DNA from: Amycolatopsis sacchari
GTDB taxonomy: Bacteria > Actinomycetota > Actinomycetes > Mycobacteriales > Pseudonocardiaceae
Length of the DNA stretch: 64,000 nucleotides
Assembly: GCF_900114035.1 (NCBI RefSeq)
Contig: NZ_FORP01000015.1
Span: 124,001-188,000, forward strand
Direction: 5' to 3'
The translations under genes and the position numbers were made by a program. The notes beneath the pieces are model-generated. The model had not been told where the DNA came from and made no database searches. It saw only the letters and a program-made list of their open reading frames with translations. This document shows positions 33,345 through 42,293 of the stretch, piece by piece (within the stretch, counting starts at the first letter, position 1; every line of letters starts with the position of its first letter).

Positions 33345-34454
33345 TCAGGGTTCGACAACGCGGGCGAAAAAGTAGACCACACCCGTCGCGGCGTGCCGCA
33401 CGAGGAGCAGGAAAGGCCGGTCCACGACGACCTCGACCGGGTCGGCGGGCATGACCATGGACAGCGTGCGGACCATCACGGCGGTGGCCGCCGCGCCCTC
33501 CAGCCCCTGCTCGTCGAGCCGCAGCACGGCTTCGTGCAGCACGTCGTCGACGTAGAGGTCCGGGTGCGGCGACAGTGGCGTGAAGTCGGCGCCGGTGCTG
33601 AACATCGTGCGCACGCCGAGGTCCGCGAGGGCGGGCTTGAGCGCGGCGCGCGCCCGCAGGGAGAGCTTCGGCAGCGTGAGCCGGACCTGCCTGCGGCGAG
33701 GCGCGGCGAGCAGCCCCGCCAGCAGCTGAGCATCCACAGTGGACTCGGCGGCGGCGAGTTCCCCTTCCGGCAGCAGGATCGTGGCGCCGACCCCGCCTGC
33801 GCCCGGGAGGTCGACCACCTGCCAGCCGTCTCGCGCGGCGTAACCGAGCGACTCCGAAAGGTGCATCATCTGCACCCGGCGGACACCGGACGGGCTGTGG
33901 AAATCACCGTCCTCGGTGCCGCCGCGCTGGAACGGGTGCACCCACGCGACCTTGAGGTACAGCGCGTTGACCAGGCTGGCCACTGTGTCCCCCTTGACGG
34001 CACCGGGCGCGAGCAGCTCCGGGATCAGCTGGTGCGTCGTCTGGGCCACGTCGCCGTTGATCGCCCTGCGCACGGCCTCGGGGTCGACCACGAACGGCGC
34101 CGTGCGCACCCGACCGTTGGGCCAGGACGCGAGCTCGCCCACGAAGTCCTCGTTGAGCGGGAAGTCCTCCCCCGCCCACAGGGTGTTGGCTACTTCGAGC
34201 ACGGGGGCCTCGCGCCGCCCGGGGTCGTCGAGGGTCGCGGCGCCACGCAGCAGCTCGGCCTGCTTGGCGATGTCCGCGTCGGACTCCGCGAGCAGCCGCA
34301 CCAGCTCCTCGGACGCCGGCCCCCGCGTCGCCTGGCTCGCCAGGCCGAGCGCGCTGGCCACGGAGTAGGGCGAGAAGCAGGAATCGCCCTGCCCGGCCGC
34401 CGCCCGGTGCAGCGCGAGGCAGAAGCGCAGGTGGTCCAGTTCCGGGTTCGCCAT
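33345..34454 (-). CDS. Serpin-family serine protease inhibitor
   Basis: This 369-residue serpin fits the family length. It starts LRFCLALHRAAAG-x-FSPYSVASALGLASQATRG, has VNALYLKVAWVHPF in the shutter region and ends RPFLLLVRHAATGVVYFFARVVEP. The reactive loop begins DEQGLEGAAATAV. Counting the hinge glycine as P15 gives P1-P1' Leu331-Ser332. The small-residue hinge is of the inhibitory type. There is no signal peptide, so it would act inside the cell or on release. It lies between the membrane protein and dgt. Confidence 0.92.
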   Translation of the reverse strand: MANPELDHLRFCLALHRAAAGQGDSCFSPYSVASALGLASQATRGPASEELVRLLAESDADIAKQAELLRGAATLDDPGRREAPVLEVANTLWAGEDFPLNEDFVGELASWPNGRVRTAPFVVDPEAVRRAINGDVAQTTHQLIPELLAPGAVKGDTVASLVNALYLKVAWVHPFQRGGTEDGDFHSPSGVRRVQMMHLSESLGYAARDGWQVVDLPGAGGVGATILLPEGELAAAESTVDAQLLAGLLAAPRRRQVRLTLPKLSLRARAALKPALADLGVRTMFSTGADFTPLSPHPDLYVDDVLHEAVLRLDEQGLEGAAATAVMVRTLSMVMPADPVEVVVDRPFLLLVRHAATGVVYFFARVVEP

Positions 34455-34475
34455 CGCTCCGACGCTACCGGATTC

Positions 34476-35723
34476 TCAGTGCCGTCCGGTGTGCCAGGCG
34501 TGCCACGCGTGCGCCTGCGCGTCCGTGAGCGAGGCCACCTGGTCGACCACCACGCGCAGGCGCGCCGCGTCGTCCGGTGCCGCGTGCCACGCGGGGTGGA
34601 ACACGCTGTCCAGCGACTCGGGCGCGCGGCGGAGGAGCAGCTCCACCAGCTCGGCGAGCATCTGGCGCTGCCCGTCCTGCATCGCCAGCCGCCGCGGGTC
34701 GCTCATCACGTACCGCAGCCCGAGCGCCTTGAGCAGCGCCACCTCGGCACGGACCTGCTCGGGCACCTCCAGATCCGCGGCGTAACGCGTCAGCGGCCCG
34801 TCGCCGTACCGGGCGCGGGTAGTGGTGACGGCCGCTGTCGCGAAGCGACCCACCAGCTCACTCGTGACGCGCTTCAGCGCGACGTGTGCGGCGAAGGACG
34901 AACCGGCGCCCTTCGCCAGCTCCGCGACCACCGGCAACGTCAACAGCTCGCGTGCCGCGCTCTCCAGCGCGGACACCGACAACGTCGAGAAGTGCTTCGC
35001 CGCCAGCTCCGCGACCGCCGACCGCTCCTCCGCGTCGGCGAGCACGGGTAACGAGATGCGGCCGGCGAGCACACCGTCCTCCACGTCGTGGACCGAGTAC
35101 GCCACGTCATCGGCCCAGTCCATGATCTGCGCTTCCAGGCACTGCCTGCCCTCGGGCGCCCCCTCCCGCAGCCACGTGAAGACCTCGAGATCGTCCGCGT
35201 ACACCCCGAACTTGGCCTGCCCCGCACGGCGCGGCCACGGGTACTTCGTCGCCGCGTCGAGGCACGCTCGCGTGAGGTTCAGCCCCGCGGGCTCCAGCTT
35301 CGGTTCCAGCCGCGTCAGGATCCGCAGCGTCTGCGCGTTGCCCTCGAACCCGCCACAGGGCTCGGCCACGGCGTCGAGCGCCTGCTCCCCGTTGTGCCCG
35401 AACGGCGGGTGCCCGATGTCGTGCGCCAGCCCCGCGGTGTCCACGAGGTCGGGGTCGGCGCCCAGCTCCTCGGCGATGCCGCGGCCGATCTGCGCGACCT
35501 CCAGCGAGTGCGTCAGCCGGGTGCGCGGCACCCCGCTGATCTCGGTGCCCTCCCCCGGCCCGACCACCTGCGTTTTGCCCGCCAGCCGCCGCAGCGCCGC
35601 CGAGTGCAGCACGCGGGCGCGGTCGCGGGCGAACTCGCTGCGCCCGTCCGGCCGCGCGCCCGGCAGCGCCGCGCTCTTGGGCGGTTCCGGGACGCGGCGT
35701 TCGCGGTCGTGTTCGGTGTACAC
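34476..35723 (-). CDS. dgt: Deoxyguanosinetriphosphate triphosphohydrolase-like protein
   Basis: This is an about 415-residue HD-domain enzyme that splits dNTPs into deoxynucleoside and triphosphate. The metal site is visible as [15 protein letters not shown] (His), [16 protein letters not shown] (the HD pair) and [17 protein letters not shown] (Asp). The GTG at 35723 lies 7 bases after TATGGT on the minus strand and is my preferred start; an in-frame ATG at 35735 is the alternative. Its partner dnaG lies 5.4 kb away rather than adjacent as in Mycobacterium. Confidence 0.92.
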   Translation of the reverse strand: MYTEHDRERRVPEPPKSAALPGARPDGRSEFARDRARVLHSAALRRLAGKTQVVGPGEGTEISGVPRTRLTHSLEVAQIGRGIAEELGADPDLVDTAGLAHDIGHPPFGHNGEQALDAVAEPCGGFEGNAQTLRILTRLEPKLEPAGLNLTRACLDAATKYPWPRRAGQAKFGVYADDLEVFTWLREGAPEGRQCLEAQIMDWADDVAYSVHDVEDGVLAGRISLPVLADAEERSAVAELAAKHFSTLSVSALESAARELLTLPVVAELAKGAGSSFAAHVALKRVTSELVGRFATAAVTTTRARYGDGPLTRYAADLEVPEQVRAEVALLKALGLRYVMSDPRRLAMQDGQRQMLAELVELLLRRAPESLDSVFHPAWHAAPDDAARLRVVVDQVASLTDAQAHAWHAWHTGRH

Positions 35724-35754
35724 GGCCCCCACCATAGGAGCAGGTACCGACAGG

Positions 35755-35818
35755 CCAGCCCCTCGCCCGACCACCACCCCCGATCGAGGCGCTCCGCGCC
35801 GCGGTGTTCAACCGAGTC
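35755..35818. repeat. Dispersed intergenic repeat element, copy C (short)
   Basis: CCCGACCACCACCCC followed by GAGGCGCTCCGCGCCGCGGT matches the core of the copies at 7.6 kb and 61.7 kb. It covers the 3' end of the YdcF-like gene and the upstream side of dgt. Confidence 0.5.
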
Positions 35819-36440
35819 CCGTCCCGCCGATGTCGTCGGCCGGGGTCTTGGTGATCAGGTAGAACAGCAGCGCGCCGGTCTCCCGGAAGATGTACATCGC
35901 CTGCGTCTGGCGCGTCTGCACGATCGGCCCGGTGTGGGTGGGCGAGGTCCACGACTCGATGCCGACGTCCTCGGCCATCGTCCGCGCCCGCAGCGAATGC
36001 CACGGGTCGCTCACCAGCACCGCCGTGCGCCAGCCGTGCCGCGCGACCTCCGTCGCGACCGCCCGCAGGCTGCCGAGCGTGTCGCGCCCCTCCCCCACGG
36101 GCAGCGTCGCCGACTCCGGCACCCCCTGCTCGACCAGCCACCGCGCCCCGGCGGAGGCCTCGGTGTACTCGTCACCGGCGCGGTTGCCGCCCGCGGTGAT
36201 GATCGTGCTCGCGACCCCGGCCTCGTACAGCTGCTTCGCGTGCCGCAGCCGGGCCTGGAAGATCGGCGACGGCTTGCCGTTGTACTGCGCCGCCCCGAGC
36301 ACGATGATCACGTCGGCGTGGGACCGGTCGTCGACGCGCGCGACCTGCCACACGCGGATCGCGGTCCCGCCGATCGCGAGCACCACGACCAGCGCGGTCC
36401 CGAAGAGGGCGCGCCGCACCCAGTTCGCCGCCGTGGTCAT
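35808..36440 (-). CDS. YdcF/SanA-family (DUF218) membrane-anchored protein
   Basis: This 210-residue protein has one N-terminal transmembrane helix (LFGTALVVVLAIGGTAIRVW) and a DUF218 domain. Domain segments are ADVIIVLGAAQYNGKPSPIFQARLRHA, IITAGGNRAGDEYTEASAGARWL, PVGEGRDTLGSLRAV and VSDPWHSLRARTMAEDVG. The family includes SanA and ElyC, which act in envelope integrity. The ATG at 36440 begins the membrane anchor. It is 11 bases downstream of the NarL-type regulator on the same strand and may be co-transcribed with that system. Confidence 0.85.
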   Translation of the reverse strand: MTTAANWVRRALFGTALVVVLAIGGTAIRVWQVARVDDRSHADVIIVLGAAQYNGKPSPIFQARLRHAKQLYEAGVASTIITAGGNRAGDEYTEASAGARWLVEQGVPESATLPVGEGRDTLGSLRAVATEVARHGWRTAVLVSDPWHSLRARTMAEDVGIESWTSPTHTGPIVQTRQTQAMYIFRETGALLFYLITKTPADDIGGTGLG

Positions 36441-36450
36441 GCCCGCATTC

Positions 36451-37056
36451 TCACAGCCACCCGTTCTCCTCCGCGAGGCGGACCGCCTCCGCGCGCGTGC
36501 GGGCACCCGTCTTGCCGATCGCCGCCGACAGGTGGTTGCGCACCGTGCCTTCCGACAGGTGCAGTCGCTTCGCCACGTCCGCCACCGTGCCCCCGTCACG
36601 GGCGGCGAGCAGCACGTCGTGCTCCCGCGCGGTCAACGGGCTCGGGCCGGTCGCCAGTGACTCCGCCGCGAGCGCCGGATCCACCACCCGCAACCCCGCG
36701 GAAACCCGGCGCACCGCCTCGACGAGCTGCTCGGGCGGCGAGTCCTTCACGACGAAACCCGCCGCGCCCGCCGCCATCGCCCGCGCGAGGTAACCCGGCC
36801 TGCCGAACGTCGTGCACACGATGATCCGGCACGCCGGCACCGCCGCGTGCAGCTCGGCCGCGGCCGTCAGCCCGTCCTTGCCGGGCATCTGCACGTCCAG
36901 CAACGCCACGTCCGGCGCCGTCTCCTTCGCCGCCGGCACCACTTCCTCGCCCGAGCCGACCTGCGCCACCACCTCGATGTCGCTTTCCAGGCCCAGCACG
37001 GTCGCCAGCGCGCCCCGCACCATCGCCTGGTCGTCGGCGAGCAGCACCCGGATCAC
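36451..37056 (-). CDS. NarL/LuxR-family response regulator
   Basis: This 201-residue regulator has a receiver domain with RVLLADDQAMVRGAL, phosphoryl aspartate in DVALLDVQMPGKDG and lysine in GFVVKDSPPEQL, then a LuxR helix-turn-helix LTAREHDVLLAARDGGTVADVAKRLHLSEGTVRNHLSAAI. The GTG start overlaps the kinase stop as GTGA. It is the output of the kinase and exporter operon; its likely targets are the ABC genes upstream (family knowledge). Confidence 0.92.
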   Translation of the reverse strand: MIRVLLADDQAMVRGALATVLGLESDIEVVAQVGSGEEVVPAAKETAPDVALLDVQMPGKDGLTAAAELHAAVPACRIIVCTTFGRPGYLARAMAAGAAGFVVKDSPPEQLVEAVRRVSAGLRVVDPALAAESLATGPSPLTAREHDVLLAARDGGTVADVAKRLHLSEGTVRNHLSAAIGKTGARTRAEAVRLAEENGWL

Positions 37057-38192
37057 GACCCCACCTCCGCCCGCAGCACGAACCCACCGTCCACACCGGA
37101 CTCCGTGTGCAGCGTCCCGCCCAGCTCGGCGAGCCGCTCGCTCAGCCCCCGCAAACCGTTGCCCCGCACGCCTTCCGGTGCCCCCACCCCGTCGTCGGCG
37201 ATGTCCAGCCAGTTCCGCCCGAACCGCACCTTCACGTGCTTCGCCCCCGAATGCCGCACCACGTTCGTCACCGCCTCCCGCAGCACGTACCCGAAGGCCT
37301 GCTGCAGGTCCGGCCGCACGTTGTCCACCGCGTGCGGCAGGTCCGCCTCGATCTCCGCCGCCCGCAACGCCGCGCGCGCCCCCACCAGCTCCGCCGACAG
37401 CGACACCTCGCGGTACTCCGACACCGTCGCCCGCACGTCGGCCAGCGCGCTGCGGGACAGCCCCTCCACCTCGCCGATCTCCGCGGCCGCGCGCTCGGGC
37501 TGCCCGCTTTCCAGCATCCGCCGCGCGAGCCCGGCCTTGACCGTGATCGTGGTGAGGCTGTGGCCGAGGATGTCGTGCAGGTCGCGGGCCAGCCGCTCCC
37601 GCTCGGCGGTGACCGCCAGCGTGGCGATCTCGGCCTGCGCCGCACGCAGCCGCCGGACCGTGCGCAGCAGGCGGCCGACGAAGAACATCGACGCGGTGAT
37701 GCCCAGCAGGGCCCACACGTCGCTGAACGAGCCGTGTTCCCCCACCCGCTGCCACACCATGATCGCCAGCGCCGCGAGCGTGCCGCCGTTGAGCACCAGC
37801 ACCCAGCCGGGCGCGAGGCCGAACGCGATCACGGCCATCGCGTAGAGCAGCAGGTACACCTGGCTGTCCGGGAGCAGCACCACGATGACCCAGCCCAGCG
37901 CCAGCATGGCGACGCAGAAGGCCACCTTCCGCCGCTGCGGGACCGGGGCGAACACCACCAGCTGGAACGCCAGGTACCCGGCGCAGTAGAGCGCGACGGC
38001 GACCAGCCCGGCCACCGCCGACGCGACCGGCGTGCCCGGCGCGAACGCCCACCGCAGCGCAGGGCTGACGACCGGGATCAGGAACACGGTGCCGACCACC
38101 ACCCAGCGGGCGGTGAACCGCCACAGCCGGGCGGGGGTGGACGGGGTGTCCTCCCGCCACCAGCCGTCCCGGTCCACCCCGTTCCCCCTCAT
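37053..38192 (-). CDS. DesK-like sensor histidine kinase (HisKA_3)
   Basis: This 379-residue kinase has five or six N-terminal transmembrane helices (residues about 25-165). A dimerisation and phospho-acceptor helix follows (ERERLARDLHDILGHSLTTITVKAGLARR), then a HATPase domain (REAVTNVVRHSGA, DDGVGAPEGVRGNGLRGLSERL). Such kinases sense membrane state or envelope-active drugs. The ATG overlaps the permease stop as TGATG and the stop overlaps the regulator start as GTGA, so the four genes form one operon. Confidence 0.9.
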   Translation of the reverse strand: MRGNGVDRDGWWREDTPSTPARLWRFTARWVVVGTVFLIPVVSPALRWAFAPGTPVASAVAGLVAVALYCAGYLAFQLVVFAPVPQRRKVAFCVAMLALGWVIVVLLPDSQVYLLLYAMAVIAFGLAPGWVLVLNGGTLAALAIMVWQRVGEHGSFSDVWALLGITASMFFVGRLLRTVRRLRAAQAEIATLAVTAERERLARDLHDILGHSLTTITVKAGLARRMLESGQPERAAAEIGEVEGLSRSALADVRATVSEYREVSLSAELVGARAALRAAEIEADLPHAVDNVRPDLQQAFGYVLREAVTNVVRHSGAKHVKVRFGRNWLDIADDGVGAPEGVRGNGLRGLSERLAELGGTLHTESGVDGGFVLRAEVGS

Positions 38193-38920
38193 CACACCCG
38201 TGCCGAATCCCTACGGTAACGCCGCACCACGGCGATCCCGAGCACGACCGTCCAGATGCCCAGCACCAGCAAGTCCTGCCCGAGGCCCGTGCTGAGGGTG
38301 GGCGTCACCGCGCCCCGCCCGATCTGGCCCATCCAGTAGCTCGGCAGCACGTGCGCGACGTTCAGCAGCCAGTGCGGCATCGCGTCGACCGGGATGAAGA
38401 TCCCGCCGAGCAGCGCCATCGGCAGCATCACCAGCTGCGTCATCGGCTGGACCGAGTCGCCGGACCCGAGCTGCCCGATCAGCAGCCCGATCAGGGTGAA
38501 CGGGATCGCGGCGAGCCACACCCCCAGCGTGGCCCGCAGCCAGCCGGAGGCGTCGAGCGAGACGCCCTCACCCAGCGCGGCGACCAGCGGCACGAGCACC
38601 GCGGGCGCCAGCGCGAGCGTCATCCCGGTGGCGGCCTTCGCGGTCAGGTAGCCGGCACCCGACAGCGGCGTCAGCCGCAGCTGCCGCTGCCAGCCCGAAG
38701 CACGCTCCAGCGCGACGCGCGTGCCGGTGAACAGGGCGGCGGCCATCGCGCCGAAGGAGGTCATGCTGACCATCAGCACCGCCTTCGCGTCGGGCTGGCC
38801 CGAGGCGAAGATCCCCACGTACAACAGGTAGAGCACCACCGGGAAGCCCACGGTGAACAGCAGGAACCGGGGCGAACGCGTGGTGCGCCGGATCTCCAGC
38901 AGCAGGAACTTGAGGCTCAT
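38192..38920 (-). CDS. ABC-2 type transporter permease
   Basis: This 242-residue permease has six transmembrane helices and the ABC-2 features SFGAMAAALFTGTRVALERASGWQRQLRLTPLSGAGYLTAK, PFTLIGLLIGQLGSGDSVQPMTQLVMLPMALLGGIFIPVDAMP and LPSYWMGQIGRGA. It pairs with the ATPase whose gene overlaps its start. The half-size permease would dimerise. Drug, lipid or peptide export is likely; the specific substrate is unknown. Confidence 0.9.
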   Translation of the reverse strand: MSLKFLLLEIRRTTRSPRFLLFTVGFPVVLYLLYVGIFASGQPDAKAVLMVSMTSFGAMAAALFTGTRVALERASGWQRQLRLTPLSGAGYLTAKAATGMTLALAPAVLVPLVAALGEGVSLDASGWLRATLGVWLAAIPFTLIGLLIGQLGSGDSVQPMTQLVMLPMALLGGIFIPVDAMPHWLLNVAHVLPSYWMGQIGRGAVTPTLSTGLGQDLLVLGIWTVVLGIAVVRRYRRDSARV

Positions 38921-39852
38921 TTCTCCTCCTCGTCGGAAGTGAGCGACAGGAACGCGCCTTCCAGGCCGATCGCGGCGATCTCGATGTCCCGCGCGTCGGG
39001 GAAGGCGGTCAGCAGCGCCCGCAGGGTCGCGTCGGAATCGTTGCTGGACAAGGCGATCTGCTCGCCGCGCAGCTGGTACTCGGTGACGCCGGGCAGGTTC
39101 GCGAGCGTCGTCGCGGTGGCACCGGGCGCGACGGCCCGCAGCGTGCGGCCACCGGCGAGCGCACGCACCTGCGCGACCGAACCGTCCGCCACGATCCGCC
39201 CGCTGCGCATCAGCACCACGCGGTCGGCGAACTCCTCGGCCTCCTCCAGGTAGTGCGTCGCGAACACCACGGTGCGGCCGGAGTCGGTGAAGGCCTGCAT
39301 CGAGCGCCAGAACTCGCGGCGGCTGCTCACGTCCATCGCCGCGGTCGGTTCGTCGAGCAGCAGCAGGTCCGGATCGGACACGAGCGCGACGGCGAAGCGC
39401 ACGCGCTGCTTCTGCCCGCCGGAAAGCCGGTTGCCGCGCTGGTTCTTCAGGTCGTCGACCCCGGCGCGGGCGAGCGCCTCCCCGACCGGCATGGGCTTGC
39501 GGTGCAGCGAGGCGACCATGGCGACCATCTCACCGACAGTCGCGTCGGCGAGCAGGGCGCCGCCCTGCAGCATCGCGCCGATCACCCCGTCCCGCACGGC
39601 TTCCCCCGGTGCGGCACCGAACACCGACACCGTGCCGGAGTCCGGAGTGGACAGTCCGAGGATCATGTCCACGGTGGTGGACTTGCCCGCGCCGTTCGGG
39701 CCGAGCAACGCGACGACCTCGCCGGGCGCGATCGTGAGGTCGATGCCGTCGACCGCGCGCACCTCGCCGTAGGACTTGCGCAGGCCGGACAGCCGCACCG
39801 CGGCCCCGGCCGTGACCGCCGCTTCGCGCGGCGGCGAGCTGGTTTCGTTCAT
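38917..39852 (-). CDS. ABC transporter ATP-binding protein (DrrA/BcrA type)
   Basis: This 311-residue ATPase has Walker A LLGPNGAGKSTTVDMIL near residue 50, the ABC signature LSGGQKQRVRFAVAL, Walker B LLLLDEPTAAMD and the switch histidine in FATHYLEEAEEF. A C-terminal extension of about 80 residues follows, as in DrrA-like exporters. It is the first gene of the ATPase-permease-kinase-regulator operon, each junction overlapping. The arrangement resembles self-regulated antibiotic or lipid-stress exporters. Confidence 0.93.
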   Translation of the reverse strand: MNETSSPPREAAVTAGAAVRLSGLRKSYGEVRAVDGIDLTIAPGEVVALLGPNGAGKSTTVDMILGLSTPDSGTVSVFGAAPGEAVRDGVIGAMLQGGALLADATVGEMVAMVASLHRKPMPVGEALARAGVDDLKNQRGNRLSGGQKQRVRFAVALVSDPDLLLLDEPTAAMDVSSRREFWRSMQAFTDSGRTVVFATHYLEEAEEFADRVVLMRSGRIVADGSVAQVRALAGGRTLRAVAPGATATTLANLPGVTEYQLRGEQIALSSNDSDATLRALLTAFPDARDIEIAAIGLEGAFLSLTSDEEEK

Positions 39853-39932
39853 GTCCCCGACTCTGCCGCCGGGGACGCCTGTGCGGGCAGGCCGCTCGTC
39901 ACGACCTGCCCGTGACAGGTGTCAGGGGTGCG

Positions 39933-41321
39933 TCAGCAGCCCAGCAGGCGCGCGGCCAGGTAGCCCTCGACCTGGTCCAGCGCCACGCGCTCCTGCGTCA
40001 TCGAGTCGCGCTCGCGGACGGTGACGGCCTGGTCCTCGAGCGAGTCGAAGTCGACGGTGATGCAGAACGGCGTGCCGATCTCGTCCTGGCGGCGGTACCG
40101 GCGGCCGATCGCGCCCGCGTCGTCGAACTCGACGTTCCAGTTCTTGCGGAGCTGCGCGGCGAGGTCCTTGGCCTTCGGGGTGAGGTCCGCGTTGCGGGAC
40201 AGCGGCAGCACCGCGGCCTTCACCGGGGCGAGCCTGCGGTCGAGGCGCAGCACCGTGCGCTTGTCCACCCCGCCCTTGGCGTTGGGCGCCTCGTCCTCGG
40301 CGTAGGCGTCGAGGAGGAAGGCCATCATCGGGCGGCCGACACCGGCGGCAGGCTCGATGACGAACGGCCGGTACCGCGCGCCGGTGGCCTGGTCGAAGAA
40401 CGACAGGTCCACGCCGGAGTGGTTCGAGTGCGTGGTGAGGTCGAAGTCGGTGCGGTTCGCGATGCCCTCGAGCTCACCCCACTCCTGGCCGGAGGAGAAC
40501 TGGAAGCGGTACTCGATGTCGACGGTCCGCTTCGAGTAGTGGGACAGCTTCTCCTTCGGGTGCTCGTAGTGGCGCAGGTTCTCGGACTTGATGCCGAGGT
40601 CGGTGTACCACTGCGTGCGCAGGTCGATCCAGTACTGGTGCCAGCGCTCGTCCTCGCCGGGCTCGACGAAGAACTCCATCTCCATCTGCTCGAACTCGCG
40701 GGTGCGGAAGATGAAGTTGCCCGGCGTGATCTCGTTGCGGAAGGACTTGCCGATCTGGCCGATGCCGAACGGCGGCTTCCTGCGCGAGGTCGTCTGGACG
40801 TTGAGGAAGTTGACGAAGATGCCCTGCGCGGTCTCCGGGCGGAGGTAGTGCAGGCCTTCCTCGCTCTCGACGGGGCCGAGGTAGGTCTTGAGCAGCCCGT
40901 TGAAGCTGCGGGGCTCGGTGTACTGGCCGCGGGTGCCGCAGTTGGGGCAGGGCACCTCGGACAGGTCGCCCTCGGCGAGCTCCTTGCCGGTGCGCTCGGT
41001 GAACTCCTCCTGCAGGTGGTCGGCGCGGAACCGGCGGTGGCAGGACAGGCACTCGACCAGCGGGTCGACGAACGCCTCGACGTGGCCGGAGGCCTCCCAC
41101 ACCTTGCGGGGCAGGATGACGGCCGAGTCGAGGCCGACGACGTCCTCGCGGCTCTGCACCATGGTCTTCCACCACTGGCGCTTGATGTTCTCCTTGAGCT
41201 CCACGCCGAGCGGTCCGTAGTCCCACGCCGACCGGGTACCGCCGTAGATCTCCCCGCTCGGGAAGACGAAGCCACGGCGCTTGCACAAGCTGACGACGGT
41301 CTCAATCGTGTTGGCGGGCAC
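39933..41321 (-). CDS. glyS: Glycyl-tRNA synthetase (alpha2 type)
   Basis: This 462-residue class II synthetase begins [23 protein letters not shown] and has motif 2-type [24 protein letters not shown]. An inserted zinc-binding segment ([16 protein letters not shown]) is typical of the single-chain bacterial enzyme, and the sequence ends [23 protein letters not shown]. The GTG at 41321 is preceded by GGAGAG; the longer frame to 41429 crosses the promoter region. It is divergent from arsR-zur, as in Mycobacterium tuberculosis. Confidence 0.95.
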   Translation of the reverse strand: MPANTIETVVSLCKRRGFVFPSGEIYGGTRSAWDYGPLGVELKENIKRQWWKTMVQSREDVVGLDSAVILPRKVWEASGHVEAFVDPLVECLSCHRRFRADHLQEEFTERTGKELAEGDLSEVPCPNCGTRGQYTEPRSFNGLLKTYLGPVESEEGLHYLRPETAQGIFVNFLNVQTTSRRKPPFGIGQIGKSFRNEITPGNFIFRTREFEQMEMEFFVEPGEDERWHQYWIDLRTQWYTDLGIKSENLRHYEHPKEKLSHYSKRTVDIEYRFQFSSGQEWGELEGIANRTDFDLTTHSNHSGVDLSFFDQATGARYRPFVIEPAAGVGRPMMAFLLDAYAEDEAPNAKGGVDKRTVLRLDRRLAPVKAAVLPLSRNADLTPKAKDLAAQLRKNWNVEFDDAGAIGRRYRRQDEIGTPFCITVDFDSLEDQAVTVRERDSMTQERVALDQVEGYLAARLLGC

Positions 41322-41395
41322 TTTCCACGCTCTCCAGGGCCTGCGGGACGGTTTCGTCCAGGGTATCCGGCCGGTCCGCGTGGGCGGCGGGGGGC

Positions 41396-41425
41396 TTGAC
41401 AGACCGGCCGGGACCGGGATAGCGC
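41396..41425 (+). promoter_or_regulatory. Probable promoter of arsR-zur
   Basis: TTGACA at 41396-41401 is followed after 18 bases by TAGCGC (41420-41425). TAGGAT at 41430 is an alternative -10 but has no suitably spaced -35. The region lies between divergent glyS and arsR. Confidence 0.45.
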
Positions 41426-41470
41426 CCACTAGGATGGAAGGACACCCCCCACGACAGGCTGGAGATCGAC

Positions 41471-41827
41471 ATGACGGCGGCGAGTCCCCTGCCCGGCGAG
41501 GTGCACTCCGAAGGGCCGGTCAAGCCGTCCACGCCGGTCCAGTCCCCGGCGACGCTGGCCGGGGCGGGGGAGCTGCTGCGTGCGCTGGCGGCGCCGGTGC
41601 GCATCGCGATCGTGCTGCAGCTGCGGGACGCCGACCGGTGCGTGCACGAGCTGGTGGACGCGCTCGACGTGGCGCAACCGTTGATCAGCCAGCACCTGCG
41701 GGTGCTCAAGGCGGCGGGGGTCGTGCACGGGGAGCGGCGGGGCCGCGAGGTCGTGTACCGGCTCGTGGACGATCATCTGGCCCACATCGTGGTGGATGCG
41801 GTGGCCCACGTGCAGGAGGGTTCATGA
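41471..41827 (+). CDS. ArsR/SmtB-family metal-responsive repressor
   Basis: This 118-residue winged-helix repressor has a helix-turn-helix with [29 protein letters not shown] and wing GREVVYRL. The C-terminal helix has [16 protein letters not shown], supplying the Asp/His pattern of the alpha-5 zinc site. The order glyS, smtB, zur is the one known in Mycobacterium tuberculosis, where the SmtB protein represses the smtB-zur operon and zinc relieves it. Its stop overlaps a 17-codon mini-frame that leads to zur. Confidence 0.92.
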   Translation: MTAASPLPGEVHSEGPVKPSTPVQSPATLAGAGELLRALAAPVRIAIVLQLRDADRCVHELVDALDVAQPLISQHLRVLKAAGVVHGERRGREVVYRLVDDHLAHIVVDAVAHVQEGS

Positions 41828-41877
41828 GCGAGGTTGTCCGGGTCGCGGTGGCCGGATCCGGGGAGGAGGTCGTATGA
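41824..41877 (+). CDS. 17-codon mini-ORF coupling arsR to zur
   Basis: An ATG overlapping the arsR stop (ATGA at 41824) opens a 17-residue frame reading [17 protein letters not shown]. It stops with TGA overlapping the zur start (ATGA at 41874). No strong ribosome site precedes it apart from the end of arsR, while GGGGAGGAGG lies inside it, serving zur. It probably lets terminating ribosomes pass from arsR to zur. Whether the peptide has a function is unknown. Confidence 0.45.
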   Translation: MSEVVRVAVAGSGEEVV

Positions 41878-42293
41878 GCAGGGTGGCTCCGGTGCCGGGC
41901 CGCCGGTCCACGAAGCAGCGGGCCGCCGTGGTGGAGCTGCTGGCCGAGATCGACGACTTCCGCTCGGCCCAGGAACTGCACGACGAACTCCGCCGCCGCG
42001 GGGACGGGATCGGGCTGACCACGGTCTACCGGACGCTGCAGTCGCTGTCCGAGGCCGGGGAGATCGACGTCCTGCGCACAGGCACCGGCGAGGCGATCTA
42101 CCGGCGGTGTTCCTCGCACCACCACCATCACCTGGTGTGCCGGCACTGCGGCAGGACCGTCGAGGTGGAGGGCCCCGCGGTCGAGCGCTGGGCGGAGAAG
42201 GTCGCGGCCGGGCACGGCTACTCGGAGATCGACCACACGATCGAGATCGTCGGCACCTGCGCCGACTGCGCCGCCCGCCGGGCTCAGTCGTAG
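41874..42293 (+). CDS. zur: Zinc uptake regulator, Fur family
   Basis: This 139-residue Fur-family repressor has winged helix STKQRAAVVELLAEIDDFRSAQELHDELRRRGDGIGLTTVYRTLQSL. The metal-site segments are SSHHHHHLVCRHCGRTVEVE (regulatory site and the first structural CxxC) and GTCADCAARR (second CxxC). Synteny with smtB and glyS supports Zur over Fur. Zinc-loaded Zur represses zinc uptake and zinc-free ribosomal-protein genes. The ATG has GGAGGAGG 6 bases upstream within the mini-ORF. Confidence 0.93.
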   Translation: MSRVAPVPGRRSTKQRAAVVELLAEIDDFRSAQELHDELRRRGDGIGLTTVYRTLQSLSEAGEIDVLRTGTGEAIYRRCSSHHHHHLVCRHCGRTVEVEGPAVERWAEKVAAGHGYSEIDHTIEIVGTCADCAARRAQS

